Below, piece by piece: positions 55,301-63,986 of a DNA stretch of 64,000 nt. Position numbers and translations under genes: made by a program. Positions within the stretch are counted from its first letter, which is position 1. Every line of letters starts with the position of its first letter. This DNA is from an uncultured Flavobacteriaceae bacterium (GTDB lineage: Bacteria > Bacteroidota > Bacteroidia > Flavobacteriales > Flavobacteriaceae): positions 21,909 to 85,908 of the forward strand of contig CALLVX010000034.1 of NCBI GenBank assembly GCA_938010765.1. The letters run 5' to 3'. Under the pieces are notes generated by a model. The model worked only from the letters and a program-made list of their open reading frames with translations. It did not search any database and was not told the DNA's origin.

Positions 55301-55911
55301 TAACAGTAGCAATAGCCGAAGACCATCAAGCACTCATTGATGGTATACATTCTTATTTAGAATATGAAGAAGATATTAAAATTGTTGGCCATGCCAACGA
55401 CGGGGAGGCATTGCTAGAGGTGGTAAAAAGAAAGCAGCCCAAAGTGGTGCTTTGTGATATAAGAATGCCAAAGATAGACGGTATGGCAGCAACACGAATT
55501 ATCAAAAAAGAATATCCCCAAACAAATATAATCGCCTTTACCATGTTTGATCAAGAAGAGGCTATTCGTCAAATGATAGAAGCAGGTGCCGTAGGTTATG
55601 TCCTAAAAAACTCCTCCTTACAAATTGTGCTTGAAGCCATTCGGTTGGTTGCCGCGGGAAAGACTTATTACGACAAGAAGATACACCTTCCCACTGCTGA
55701 AAAAAATACTTCGAAAAGCATATTGTCTTCTAGGGAAAAACAAATAATGGGCCTTATCGCAAGGGGCACAACTTCCCATCAGATCGCCGAGCAATTATTT
55801 ATCGGTAAAAGTACGGTAGACACCCACCGCAAAAACATGATACGAAAATTAGGACTGAGCGGTGCCGGCGAATTGCTTCGTTACGCCTTGGAAAGAAAGT
55901 ACGATTTCTAA
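55297..55911 (+). CDS. NarL/LuxR-family response regulator
   Basis: Receiver VAIAEDHQALIDGI..VVLCDIRMPKIDG; HTH LSSREKQIMGLIARGTTSHQIAEQLFIGKSTVDTHRKNMIRKLG. Confidence 0.95.
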   Translation: MITVAIAEDHQALIDGIHSYLEYEEDIKIVGHANDGEALLEVVKRKQPKVVLCDIRMPKIDGMAATRIIKKEYPQTNIIAFTMFDQEEAIRQMIEAGAVGYVLKNSSLQIVLEAIRLVAAGKTYYDKKIHLPTAEKNTSKSILSSREKQIMGLIARGTTSHQIAEQLFIGKSTVDTHRKNMIRKLGLSGAGELLRYALERKYDF

Positions 55912-55933
55912 ACCACCTTGCTTTTTCTGACTT

Positions 55934-55962
55934 AAAAATCCCCACCAATGGGGATTTTTTTG
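55934..55962 (+). terminator. Palindrome site D: intrinsic terminator and/or shared operator (AAAAATCCCC-ACCAAT-GGGGATTTTTTT)
   Basis: 10-bp stem plus T-run just after the RR gene, but same AATCCCY-N6-GGGKATTTT architecture as sites A-C and about 45 bp upstream of the next gene. Confidence 0.7.
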
Positions 55963-56007
55963 TGCTTGCATCTCTGTTAGATTTGAACAACTAAAAACCC
56001 CTATACT

Positions 56008-56373
56008 ATGAAATCTATTGACTTATGGCTGGCCCTGTTCGGTTTTCTTGGTGTTTGTGTCCAAGAAGTCATCCACTGGGTCGATCTTAAACAAGAATTG
56101 GGTCCCAGAGTAAAAATAACGCGATCTTTTGATTATTGGGTCATTACGATTATCAGTGCGATCGTATTTGGGCTTGCTACAGCGATTATTTCAACCAATT
56201 TATATGAAGGCTTGAGTGCTAAAAATTCATTGACCATTGCGACCGGCTTTGCATTTCCTTCGGTGATTAAAACACTCTCGAAAGTGGTATTGAAAATTAT
56301 TAATCCCGGTGAATTAAATATGAAGAAATCACCTGTGCTTTTTGAAATTAAAAACTACTTTAAAATATACTGA
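56008..56373 (+). CDS. Small 2-TM hypothetical protein
   Basis: Hydrophobic segments IDLWLALFGFLGVCV and YWVITIISAIVFGLATAII; 2 nt before the caspase gene. Confidence 0.65.
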   Translation: MKSIDLWLALFGFLGVCVQEVIHWVDLKQELGPRVKITRSFDYWVITIISAIVFGLATAIISTNLYEGLSAKNSLTIATGFAFPSVIKTLSKVVLKIINPGELNMKKSPVLFEIKNYFKIY

Positions 56374-56375
56374 TT

Positions 56376-57182
56376 ATGCCAAAAGGGTACGCACTACATA
56401 TTGGGTTAAACTACGTAGACCCCGACCACTATGGCGGGTGGGAAGGAAAGCTGAACGCTTGTGAATACGATGCAAAAGACATGCAACAAATAGCTATTAA
56501 TGCAGGGTTCGATACCACCACCCTATTGCGCGAGAAAGCCACCAGAACTTCAGTGATAAACAAAATAAAAGAAAGATCTAAAAAAATTGAATCAGGCGAT
56601 ATTTTCTTGATCACCTATTCCGGACATGGCGGAAGTTTAAGAGACACCAATTCGGACGATGCCGATGGGAGGGACGAAACTTGGTGCCTCTTCGATGGTC
56701 AATTAATTGATGACGAGTTGGCAAATTTGTGGGCACTATTTCCTGAAGGAAGTAGGGTACTCTTATTTTCCGATAGCTGCCATAGTGGTACTATGACCAA
56801 GAATTTTAGCCAGTTTGCAGGGGCCCAAGCCTTTAATAATATAAAGGCTATTCCCGAAGATACAGCCCGCAGTACCTATTACCTGCACCAGCATTTTTAT
56901 GACAGAATAGTCAAAAAAAATAGCAAATTGAATGCCATTGCCTGCAGTGTAAAGCTAATTTCAGGTTGCCAAGACGATCAGTCTTCTTACGATGGGGAAA
57001 GCAACGGGCAGTTTACCGAGGCCTTAAAAAACGTTTGGAACGATGGAAGCTTTAACGGCAACTATGCCGTATTTCATCGAAAAATACTTCAGCGGATAAA
57101 CAACCCTGACCAACTTCCCAACTACACGAATGCCGGGGTACTTAATACAGCATTTGACAAGCAAAAACCATTTTCGATTTAA
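56376..57182 (+). CDS. Caspase-family (C14) protease
   Basis: YALHIGLNYVDP...LNACEYDAKDMQQIA; His motif IFLITYSGHGG; Cys motif RVLLFSDSCHSGTM. Confidence 0.92.
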   Translation: MPKGYALHIGLNYVDPDHYGGWEGKLNACEYDAKDMQQIAINAGFDTTTLLREKATRTSVINKIKERSKKIESGDIFLITYSGHGGSLRDTNSDDADGRDETWCLFDGQLIDDELANLWALFPEGSRVLLFSDSCHSGTMTKNFSQFAGAQAFNNIKAIPEDTARSTYYLHQHFYDRIVKKNSKLNAIACSVKLISGCQDDQSSYDGESNGQFTEALKNVWNDGSFNGNYAVFHRKILQRINNPDQLPNYTNAGVLNTAFDKQKPFSI

Positions 57183-57198
57183 GATTAACAAAAACCCT

Positions 57199-58155
57199 AT
57201 GAATAAAAAGGCATTGATCGTTGGCGTTAACTATTACGAAAGTATCGCACCGTTATATTGTTGCGCGAATGATGCACTTGCCTTCAGTGCCATGTTGGAA
57301 TACAACGCCGACCACGAAAAGAATTTCCATAGTAAGGTAATTTCTGCCAAGGACCCAAACACCCTAATTACCAGAAATAGGTTAAAGCAGGAAATCAACA
57401 CGCTATTTTGCGAAAACATAGATATCGCATTGTTCTACTTTTCTGGGCACGGACATGTAGAAAATTCCGGAGGATACTTGGTCACCTCGGAATGTATTCA
57501 AGGGGATGATGGCTTGGCAATGTATGAACTAATGAAAATTGTAAACGATTCACCGGCAGATACCAAAATAGTGATACTTGACTGCTGCTATTCTGGGAAA
57601 CTAGGAGTAGACCTTTACGATGATACTATTTCAGAAGTAGGTGATGGCGTTACTATACTTTCTGCATCGGCACCCCATCGGCGAGCATTGGAAAAAGAAG
57701 GCAGGGGTGTATTTACTTCTTTGTTGATCGATGCTTTAAATGGAAGTGCTGCCGATATCCTTGGGAAAATATATTTAGAATCACTTTATGCCCATATTAC
57801 TCCAGCCCTTAGTTTATGGGAGCAAACTCCCACTTGCAAACTAAGTATATCAGGATTGACGCTTCTTAGAGAAGTAGCACCTCCATTTCCCATCGTAGAA
57901 CTGAAAAAGATTATAACCCTTTTTGACACCGCGGCCCAAATAATAGATTTAGACCCTTCCTTCGAACCCGAAAGTGCATCCGCTAGGTTGGAAAACACCA
58001 GAAAATTTGCGCTATTACAGCAATACAATCGGGTGAATTTGGTGATACCCCATGAAGCACCCCATATGTACCATGCCGCCATGTGGTCCAAAGGTTGTAA
58101 GTTAACAAGACTAGGAAGTTATTATTGGAATCTAGTGAAAAATAAAAAAATATAA
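57199..58155 (+). CDS. Caspase-family (C14) protease with C-terminal extension
   Basis: KALIVGVNYYESIAPLYCCANDALAF; IALFYFSGHGHVE; TKIVILDCCYSGKLG. Start placed at ATG 57199. Confidence 0.92.
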   Translation: MNKKALIVGVNYYESIAPLYCCANDALAFSAMLEYNADHEKNFHSKVISAKDPNTLITRNRLKQEINTLFCENIDIALFYFSGHGHVENSGGYLVTSECIQGDDGLAMYELMKIVNDSPADTKIVILDCCYSGKLGVDLYDDTISEVGDGVTILSASAPHRRALEKEGRGVFTSLLIDALNGSAADILGKIYLESLYAHITPALSLWEQTPTCKLSISGLTLLREVAPPFPIVELKKIITLFDTAAQIIDLDPSFEPESASARLENTRKFALLQQYNRVNLVIPHEAPHMYHAAMWSKGCKLTRLGSYYWNLVKNKKI

Positions 58156-58196
58156 CCGCGGGATCCCACTATTGGAATTGCGTTTAAAACCGACAT

Positions 58197-58694
58197 ATGG
58201 AATCAAGACTATGGAATACCATCGAGGAAGCCTCTATCTATGACACAGATAAAGTGCTCTACCAAAACCATATGCTAGAACAATATAAAATGTATGTAGA
58301 AATGGCAGATCGTATTAGTCAACGAAGAAATTTGACCAATGTTTTCTGCCTTACCTTATGTTCTTCAATAATCACGGTAATCGGGTTTTCACTGGTCAAT
58401 ATCCTGGCTATTACAGCAGTTGTACTGCCTTTTTTTTCAGCATTGGGCGTTGTATTATCGGTTACTTGGTGGTGGTTGTTACGCTCTTATAGAAATTTGA
58501 ATTCAGCAAAGTATAAAGTAATAGGGCAACTCGAAGAAAAACTTCCCGCAAGCCCCTATTGGGGGGCCGAATGGAAGGAATTGGGCGAAGGAAAATCACT
58601 AAAAAAATACCTGCCCCTGACCGTATTGGAACAGTTTGTTCCGATTTTGTTTCTGCTCTTTTATTGTGGTTCTCTTATTAAAACAATCATCTAA
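58197..58694 (+). CDS. RipA-family octameric membrane protein
   Basis: WNTIEEASIYDTDKVLYQNHMLEQYKMYVEMADRISQRRNLTNVF...SYRNLNSAKYKVIGQLEEKLPA...EWKELGEGKSLKKYLPLTVLEQFVPILF. Confidence 0.75.
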   Translation: MESRLWNTIEEASIYDTDKVLYQNHMLEQYKMYVEMADRISQRRNLTNVFCLTLCSSIITVIGFSLVNILAITAVVLPFFSALGVVLSVTWWWLLRSYRNLNSAKYKVIGQLEEKLPASPYWGAEWKELGEGKSLKKYLPLTVLEQFVPILFLLFYCGSLIKTII

Positions 58695-58699
58695 TTCGA

Positions 58700-59851
58700 A
58701 TGAAAGTATTTTTAAGTTCATCCTCTGAAAGTAAAAACATTGCAGAATTTGCCAGTGAAGTATTGGCAGATATAGATGGGGCACAGCCAAGGGCCTGGTG
58801 GTACCCGGACGTATTTACTCCCGGTATCAGTTTTTTTGAGGCCCTGACCGAGATTAAAAACAAGGTAGATTGTGCCATTGTCATATTCTCTGAAGACGAT
58901 CAAACGTATTCTAGGGGCAAGGTACAAGAATCTATTAGGGATAATATTCTCATTGAATATGGTTTGTTATCTGGGGAACTCTCCCGAAAGAATGTACTGG
59001 TTTTGGTGCATGGAGACCCAAAAATTCCACTTAATTTATGGGGAATGAATTTTCTAATGGTAGACAAAAATATCTCGAGAAATCTTTTCATGGCCAAGCA
59101 TTCGCACCGAATTAAAAGCTGGTACGAAACCGTTTGGAAAAAAGAACGAAAAAGATCGTCGGTAGTCGAAATGCAAAAAGAAGTTTTTGCATATGTATTT
59201 AATAGATTAAACCCCTATCAAAATATTACATTGACTTTAGATTTTCTGAGAGAGCTTCCCAGCTCTACCGAGATTCAAGATATAAGCTATGTCTTACATC
59301 CGATGGACAGATTAATGCACAACTACGTAAATGTGCTCATAGAGAGCTGGATGCGGATTTATTTTGCATACAAAATAGAGAGCCCTTATATCGACCAGGA
59401 AGAAATAAAGCATCCCTATTGCATAGGTATTTCCTGTTCAGTCGACGAGGACGCATGGATGGAAGGAAATTATATCGTAGAAAATTCTAATATTGGAAAG
59501 GTATATCGTACAAAGCTTTTGTCGATTGTCAGAGATGCCACGATATCAAAAAATGCCTCAGAAAACCCTAATTTTGTTGTCAAAAATGAAGGGAGTGTGG
59601 TAGCTTTTCCGGTATTGTTTGCAGATGGAGCAAATGTTGAATGCCTAGGTGTCATTGGTATTAACTCCCCTAAAAAACGAGAGGTAACATCCAATAAGTA
59701 TCAGAATCTAATAAAAGAGGTGAGCGTTATTTTCTCTTCTCTTTTCTACTCTTATGGCAAGGTATTACTTCTTCAAAATAAAAGTTTTGAAGAGGTTGTT
59801 AAGCAGTTGCGTTTAGAAATTGAACAGTACTTTCCGTATTCGCACTCTTAG
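58700..59851 (+). CDS. Nucleotide-binding TIR-like domain protein with GAF-like C-terminal half
   Basis: MKVFLSSSSESKNIAEFASEVLADIDGAQPRAWWYPDVFTPGISFFEALTEIKNKVDCAIVIFSEDD...DNILIEYGLLSGELSRKNVLVLV is a TIR-like nucleotide-binding pattern. Confidence 0.8.
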   Translation: MKVFLSSSSESKNIAEFASEVLADIDGAQPRAWWYPDVFTPGISFFEALTEIKNKVDCAIVIFSEDDQTYSRGKVQESIRDNILIEYGLLSGELSRKNVLVLVHGDPKIPLNLWGMNFLMVDKNISRNLFMAKHSHRIKSWYETVWKKERKRSSVVEMQKEVFAYVFNRLNPYQNITLTLDFLRELPSSTEIQDISYVLHPMDRLMHNYVNVLIESWMRIYFAYKIESPYIDQEEIKHPYCIGISCSVDEDAWMEGNYIVENSNIGKVYRTKLLSIVRDATISKNASENPNFVVKNEGSVVAFPVLFADGANVECLGVIGINSPKKREVTSNKYQNLIKEVSVIFSSLFYSYGKVLLLQNKSFEEVVKQLRLEIEQYFPYSHS

Positions 59852-59990
59852 AGTGCTAGAGATGAACATATAATAACCAGTATACAAAATATAGATGTTC
59901 GCAATACGGCCGGGCTTATAAGGGTCGCGGTGAAAAAAGGGTTTTTGGGGGAGGATCGTTTAGCGTGTATGTAGTATTTCGAATAGCATG

Positions 59991-60914
59991 TTATTCTTGA
60001 CCCATAGTCGGGTTGACAAAAGAATTCGCATTAAACGAATGTACCGGCACATAGGTTTCAATAATGTATGGGGTGATTTTTTTTAAGGTTTCCCCATTGG
60101 TAGGATGAAGCCCCGGAGCGGTAAAAAACTCGATTTCGTTGGCCTTGTTCTTATAATACCATACCCGAGGCTTTCCCGTGGGCCAGAAAAAATCGTAGGC
60201 GGCATCTACCTTCACTTTCTTCATACTTTTTAAATCCACTTTGTTCAAAGGCTTTACTTCTGTTCCGAATTTTGAAAAGGGAGCCGTCTCACAAGAGACC
60301 TCCACATAGAGGGAATCGGCCCAGGCCATGCAGCTATTACTTTTGGGGTCGCTATTTGAAAAGTATGTTGGGTAATTTTGAATACCAATAAACAGGCACA
60401 TCATTCCAAATGCAATACTGATGCTTATGATAAATCGGCGTCGCTTTCCATTTTCTTTTTTTGTTTTCAATTTCCCATCATCTACGGGAACAGTTGTACC
60501 TGTTGGTTTTTTCGCTCCGCGAGGTGACCCATCTTCGCTTGAGATTAAATCATCACTTTTCAAGTATTCCTGCAACGGCCTTGGTTGAAAATCAATTAGC
60601 CAGCTTATCAGATTAAGGTTTTTTTCACTAGTATTCTCAACCTCTCCTTTTAAAAAATTTTCAATAGACCTAAACTTTCCATCTCCGAAATTCTGTATCT
60701 GCCTTAGTTTATTTACATCACTCTCAAATTCAAAAAAACGATTTAAAATGTACTCATCGTTTTTTTCATTTCTTCTATTTAATAGATAGGCGCATGCATC
60801 TCTAATTTGACTTCTGGTTGGCTTCGCCAAATAACCTCTCATCTCACCCCCTTTTTCCTTTTTATATTTTTCTAAAACTTCCTTTTGATAGCTTTTACTT
60901 GTCTTTATTTCCAT
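59991..60914 (-). CDS. Single-TM hypothetical protein with conserved N-terminal helical domain
   Basis: 307 aa; one TM (RRRFIISISIAFGMMCLFIGIQ); N-term SRSQIRDACAYLLNRR-like helical domain. Confidence 0.65.
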   Translation of the reverse strand: MEIKTSKSYQKEVLEKYKKEKGGEMRGYLAKPTRSQIRDACAYLLNRRNEKNDEYILNRFFEFESDVNKLRQIQNFGDGKFRSIENFLKGEVENTSEKNLNLISWLIDFQPRPLQEYLKSDDLISSEDGSPRGAKKPTGTTVPVDDGKLKTKKENGKRRRFIISISIAFGMMCLFIGIQNYPTYFSNSDPKSNSCMAWADSLYVEVSCETAPFSKFGTEVKPLNKVDLKSMKKVKVDAAYDFFWPTGKPRVWYYKNKANEIEFFTAPGLHPTNGETLKKITPYIIETYVPVHSFNANSFVNPTMGQE

Positions 60915-60918
60915 GGTT

Positions 60919-60980
60919 TGGTTGGAATTATTGGAATTATCAAGGAATTCCTAGGAACTATTGGAATCCTTGGAATCATC
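60919..60980. repeat. Short (about 9 bp) imperfect tandem repeats ATTCCAANN upstream of the 307-aa gene
   Basis: Reverse strand: ATTCCAAGG ATTCCAATA GTTCCTAGG AATTCCTTGATA ATTCCAATA ATTCCAACC. Confidence 0.6.
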
Positions 60981-61107
60981 TATAAATATACCTTTTACAT
61001 CGCTATAAATTTGCCTTAAGAATGAGTACCGCTATGTAAAGCTAACATAGCATTTCTAGAATAGTCATTCTTACACATATCTGTAAAGCGGCTGATTTTG
61101 GCCCATC

Positions 61108-61224
61108 GGAAAGTAGCCAAAAACGGCCGCTCGCAGATTTCACTTTCCACAAAAACAAGGAGTACTCCACCACTCACGGGTGGCTGGCAAAAAACAAATC
61201 TGGGAACATCCCGGACAGCCACCC
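61108..61224 (+). other. Structured untranslated region upstream of small lipoprotein gene (two possible hairpins)
   Basis: Inverted repeats GGAAAGT(61108-61114)/ACTTTCC(61142-61148) and GGGTGGCTG(61178-61186)/CAGCCACCC(61216-61224). Confidence 0.4.
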
Positions 61225-61252
61225 CTTTGTTTAATCAGAAAAATTTTTAACT

Positions 61253-61405
61253 ATGAGACGTATTTTTATAGCCGTTATGGCACTAGTATTCAACACTTTT
61301 TTATTTTCTTGTACCAACGAACCCATTGCCGAAACCGACCACCTGTATGAAACACAGGCGACCGAGGGGGACGATGGAGAAGTAGAACAAGATCCAGATG
61401 CCTAA
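61253..61405 (+). CDS. Small (50 aa) putative lipoprotein
   Basis: MRRIFIAVMALVFNTFLFSCTNEPIAETDHLYETQATEGDDGEVEQDPDA; signal peptide and lipobox-like LFSC; not in the ORF track because short. Confidence 0.7.
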   Translation: MRRIFIAVMALVFNTFLFSCTNEPIAETDHLYETQATEGDDGEVEQDPDA

Positions 61406-61458
61406 TCACGTGAAAGTTAGTTCTTACATTTGATCGGCCTTTTTACTAATTTTGAGGG

Positions 61459-63309
61459 ATGAAGCATTTTATTGCCTTGTCCCTCTTTTTTGTATTTACT
61501 ATTATTTGGAAAGGGGGTAACTCAAACACAACGGTCAAAAACGATTCTTATCGGGTTTCAGATTCCACATCTTTGAAGGCTCTTGAAGATACTACTAAAA
61601 CATTCGGAAGGCAGAAAAAATACGATAGTGCCACCGTTTATGCCAGAAAATTGCTATGGCTAGCGACCGCCCAGTTTGATAGTTTGTATATGGCCAATGC
61701 CAATCACAGATTGGGCTTTTATAAAAAAAAGAAAAATCAACTAGACTCTGCATTCTTTTTCTTTAACCAATCCCTTAAAATCAGTATCAATTTAAATGAC
61801 AGCCTGTCTGCCGGACAACGACTATTGGATATGGCAAATATCCAAAAAGGACTTGGCGACTTCGATGGTAGTAACGAAACTGCTGTAGATGGACTAAAAT
61901 ACCTTAACAATACACAACAGGTGGAAGCAATTTCTGGATTGAACCACGTGGTATCGGTTTCATTTAAAGAGTTGGGAGATTATAGTGAAGCTTTAAGATG
62001 GAACGACAAGGCGTTAAATACGGCATTACCCGGCAAGGAACATGAAAGAAACATCCGGGTTTTCAACAACACAAGAGCCAATATCCTAGCGAGACAACAA
62101 AAGTATCCCCAAAGTGTTTCCTTGTTACGGCAATTATTAAAAGATGCTAATGCTATAGACAGTAAAATCGAATCTTCAAGGATTTTGTGCAATCTAGGAG
62201 TCGTCAAATGGCTGGAAGACCCAGATAATACCGAAAGTGAAGCATTGCTTCTACAGTCCCTGGAAGAAAGAGAAAAACTTCATACCGTTTCAGGGCTCAT
62301 TTCCAGCCATATCCATTTGGCCGAATACTATACTATTAAAAACCCTACGTTAGCCCTAGAACATGCTTCCAAAGCCCAAAGTTATGGCATACAATTAAAA
62401 AACCCTATGTCGATACTTGAAGCTTTGGGTTTACAAATCTCACTTAAAGACGAACTGAAGCTTAATGCTACAGCAGAGGCGATTTTATATAAAAAAATTA
62501 ACGAGCGTTTACAGGAAACCAAGCGAAAGATCAACAGTATTTATGTTACGACCAAATATGAAAATGATGAACTTTCCCAAAGAAACTTGCTTTTAAAGGA
62601 GGTAGCAGATAAAAAAGAAAAACAGAATACCATTTATCTTTTTAGCATTCTACTTTTATCGGTAGCCGGTGCATTTTTATGGTATTATTTCAAACAACGC
62701 AACAAACACCTACAACAAGAAAACAAAACCGCTCGACTGGAAGCATCCCATGAAACGGAGGCCGAACTTTCCCGTAGACTGCACGACGGGATCGGGGCCA
62801 CTCTCAACCATGGAATGTCTCTTGTGCAAAACAATGCGGACAAATCGGAAATTTTGGACATCTTGGACAGTGCCTACCAGCAAAGCCGCGATTTTTCCCG
62901 GGAAATCAACGATGTAGAGACCGGTACCCATTATAGCGAGGAACTATTGGGGATGTTGGGATCCCGAAAAGCACCCAAAGTAAAACTATTTATAAGCGGA
63001 TTAAAACAACTCGATTGGACCCCGATTCCCACGCTTACAAAAACCACCCTCTACAAAGTACTACAAGAGCTCATGATCAATATGGGAAAACACAGCCAAG
63101 CGGAGCAAGTATCGGTCGTATTTAAAAAAACCGCGACCACCCTTGAAATACATTATGCAGATGATGGTGTAGGGGCTTCCAAAAGTAGCCTTATTACTAA
63201 AAATGGCCTTCGGAATACAGAAAAGCGTATTCAAGCCATTGGCGGAAGCATTACTTTTGATTCTGAAACGGGAAAAGGTTTTAAAGCCACCATTGCCGTG
63301 CCCCAATAA
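61459..63309 (+). CDS. TPR-containing sensor histidine kinase
   Basis: TPR-like N-terminal half; TM IYLFSILLLSVAGAFLWYYF; ELSRRLHDGIGATLNHGMSLV; ADDGVGASKSSL..GLRNTEKRIQAIGGS. Confidence 0.92.
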   Translation: MKHFIALSLFFVFTIIWKGGNSNTTVKNDSYRVSDSTSLKALEDTTKTFGRQKKYDSATVYARKLLWLATAQFDSLYMANANHRLGFYKKKKNQLDSAFFFFNQSLKISINLNDSLSAGQRLLDMANIQKGLGDFDGSNETAVDGLKYLNNTQQVEAISGLNHVVSVSFKELGDYSEALRWNDKALNTALPGKEHERNIRVFNNTRANILARQQKYPQSVSLLRQLLKDANAIDSKIESSRILCNLGVVKWLEDPDNTESEALLLQSLEEREKLHTVSGLISSHIHLAEYYTIKNPTLALEHASKAQSYGIQLKNPMSILEALGLQISLKDELKLNATAEAILYKKINERLQETKRKINSIYVTTKYENDELSQRNLLLKEVADKKEKQNTIYLFSILLLSVAGAFLWYYFKQRNKHLQQENKTARLEASHETEAELSRRLHDGIGATLNHGMSLVQNNADKSEILDILDSAYQQSRDFSREINDVETGTHYSEELLGMLGSRKAPKVKLFISGLKQLDWTPIPTLTKTTLYKVLQELMINMGKHSQAEQVSVVFKKTATTLEIHYADDGVGASKSSLITKNGLRNTEKRIQAIGGSITFDSETGKGFKATIAVPQ

Positions 63310-63320
63310 AAAGAAATAGT

Positions 63321-63986
63321 ATGTTTAAAAAAGTTTTGATCGCCGAAGATTTCCAAGCTACCAATTTGGGAATAGTGGATACCCTTCGCGAAAAATTAAC
63401 GATTGAAGATATCCAGGAAGAGTTGTATTGCGATAAGGCCTTGACGCGCATTAAAGTGGCAAAAAGCCAAGCGCAGCCTTTTGAATTGCTCATCACCGAC
63501 CTATTGTTCAAAGGTGATCATGTAACACAAAAACTTCACTCGGGGGTTGAGCTTATTGCCGCGGTACGGCAGGTACAGCCCCAATTAAAGATCATTGCCT
63601 ATTCTATGGAGGACAACCCCGTAAAAATTAATGTCCTTTTTAAGGAACACCACATCAATGGATATGTATGTAAGGGAAGGCATGGACTACAGGAACTTGT
63701 CACCGCCATACGAGAGGTATACCACAATCGCACCTTTTATTCCCCCGAGGTGAACCTGCAAATGAATAACAACGTTTTTGAGTTGGAAGCATTTGACCTC
63801 GATATTCTAAAGGACTTAGCAAACGGACTCACCAAAAAGGAAATTGCCTTAAAGCTAAGAGACCAACACATCTCGCCCAATAGTGAAAGCACCATTGACA
63901 AACGGGTAAGCCGTCTTTTCGATGAGTTTGGCGCCAAAAACACCAACCACCTCATCGCCAAACTGGTGAAATTGGGTAAAATCTGA
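63321..63986 (+). CDS. LuxR-type response regulator
   Basis: KVLIAEDFQATNLGI...FELLITDLLFKGDH; C-terminal HTH DLANGLTKKEIALKLRDQHISPNSESTIDKRVSRLFDEFG. Confidence 0.9.
   Translation: MFKKVLIAEDFQATNLGIVDTLREKLTIEDIQEELYCDKALTRIKVAKSQAQPFELLITDLLFKGDHVTQKLHSGVELIAAVRQVQPQLKIIAYSMEDNPVKINVLFKEHHINGYVCKGRHGLQELVTAIREVYHNRTFYSPEVNLQMNNNVFELEAFDLDILKDLANGLTKKEIALKLRDQHISPNSESTIDKRVSRLFDEFGAKNTNHLIAKLVKLGKI

Noticed and set aside
58161-58180. GATCCCACTATTGGAATTG as a fifth copy of the palindrome
   Set aside because: Right half-site is too degenerate (GGAATT rather than GGGKATT).
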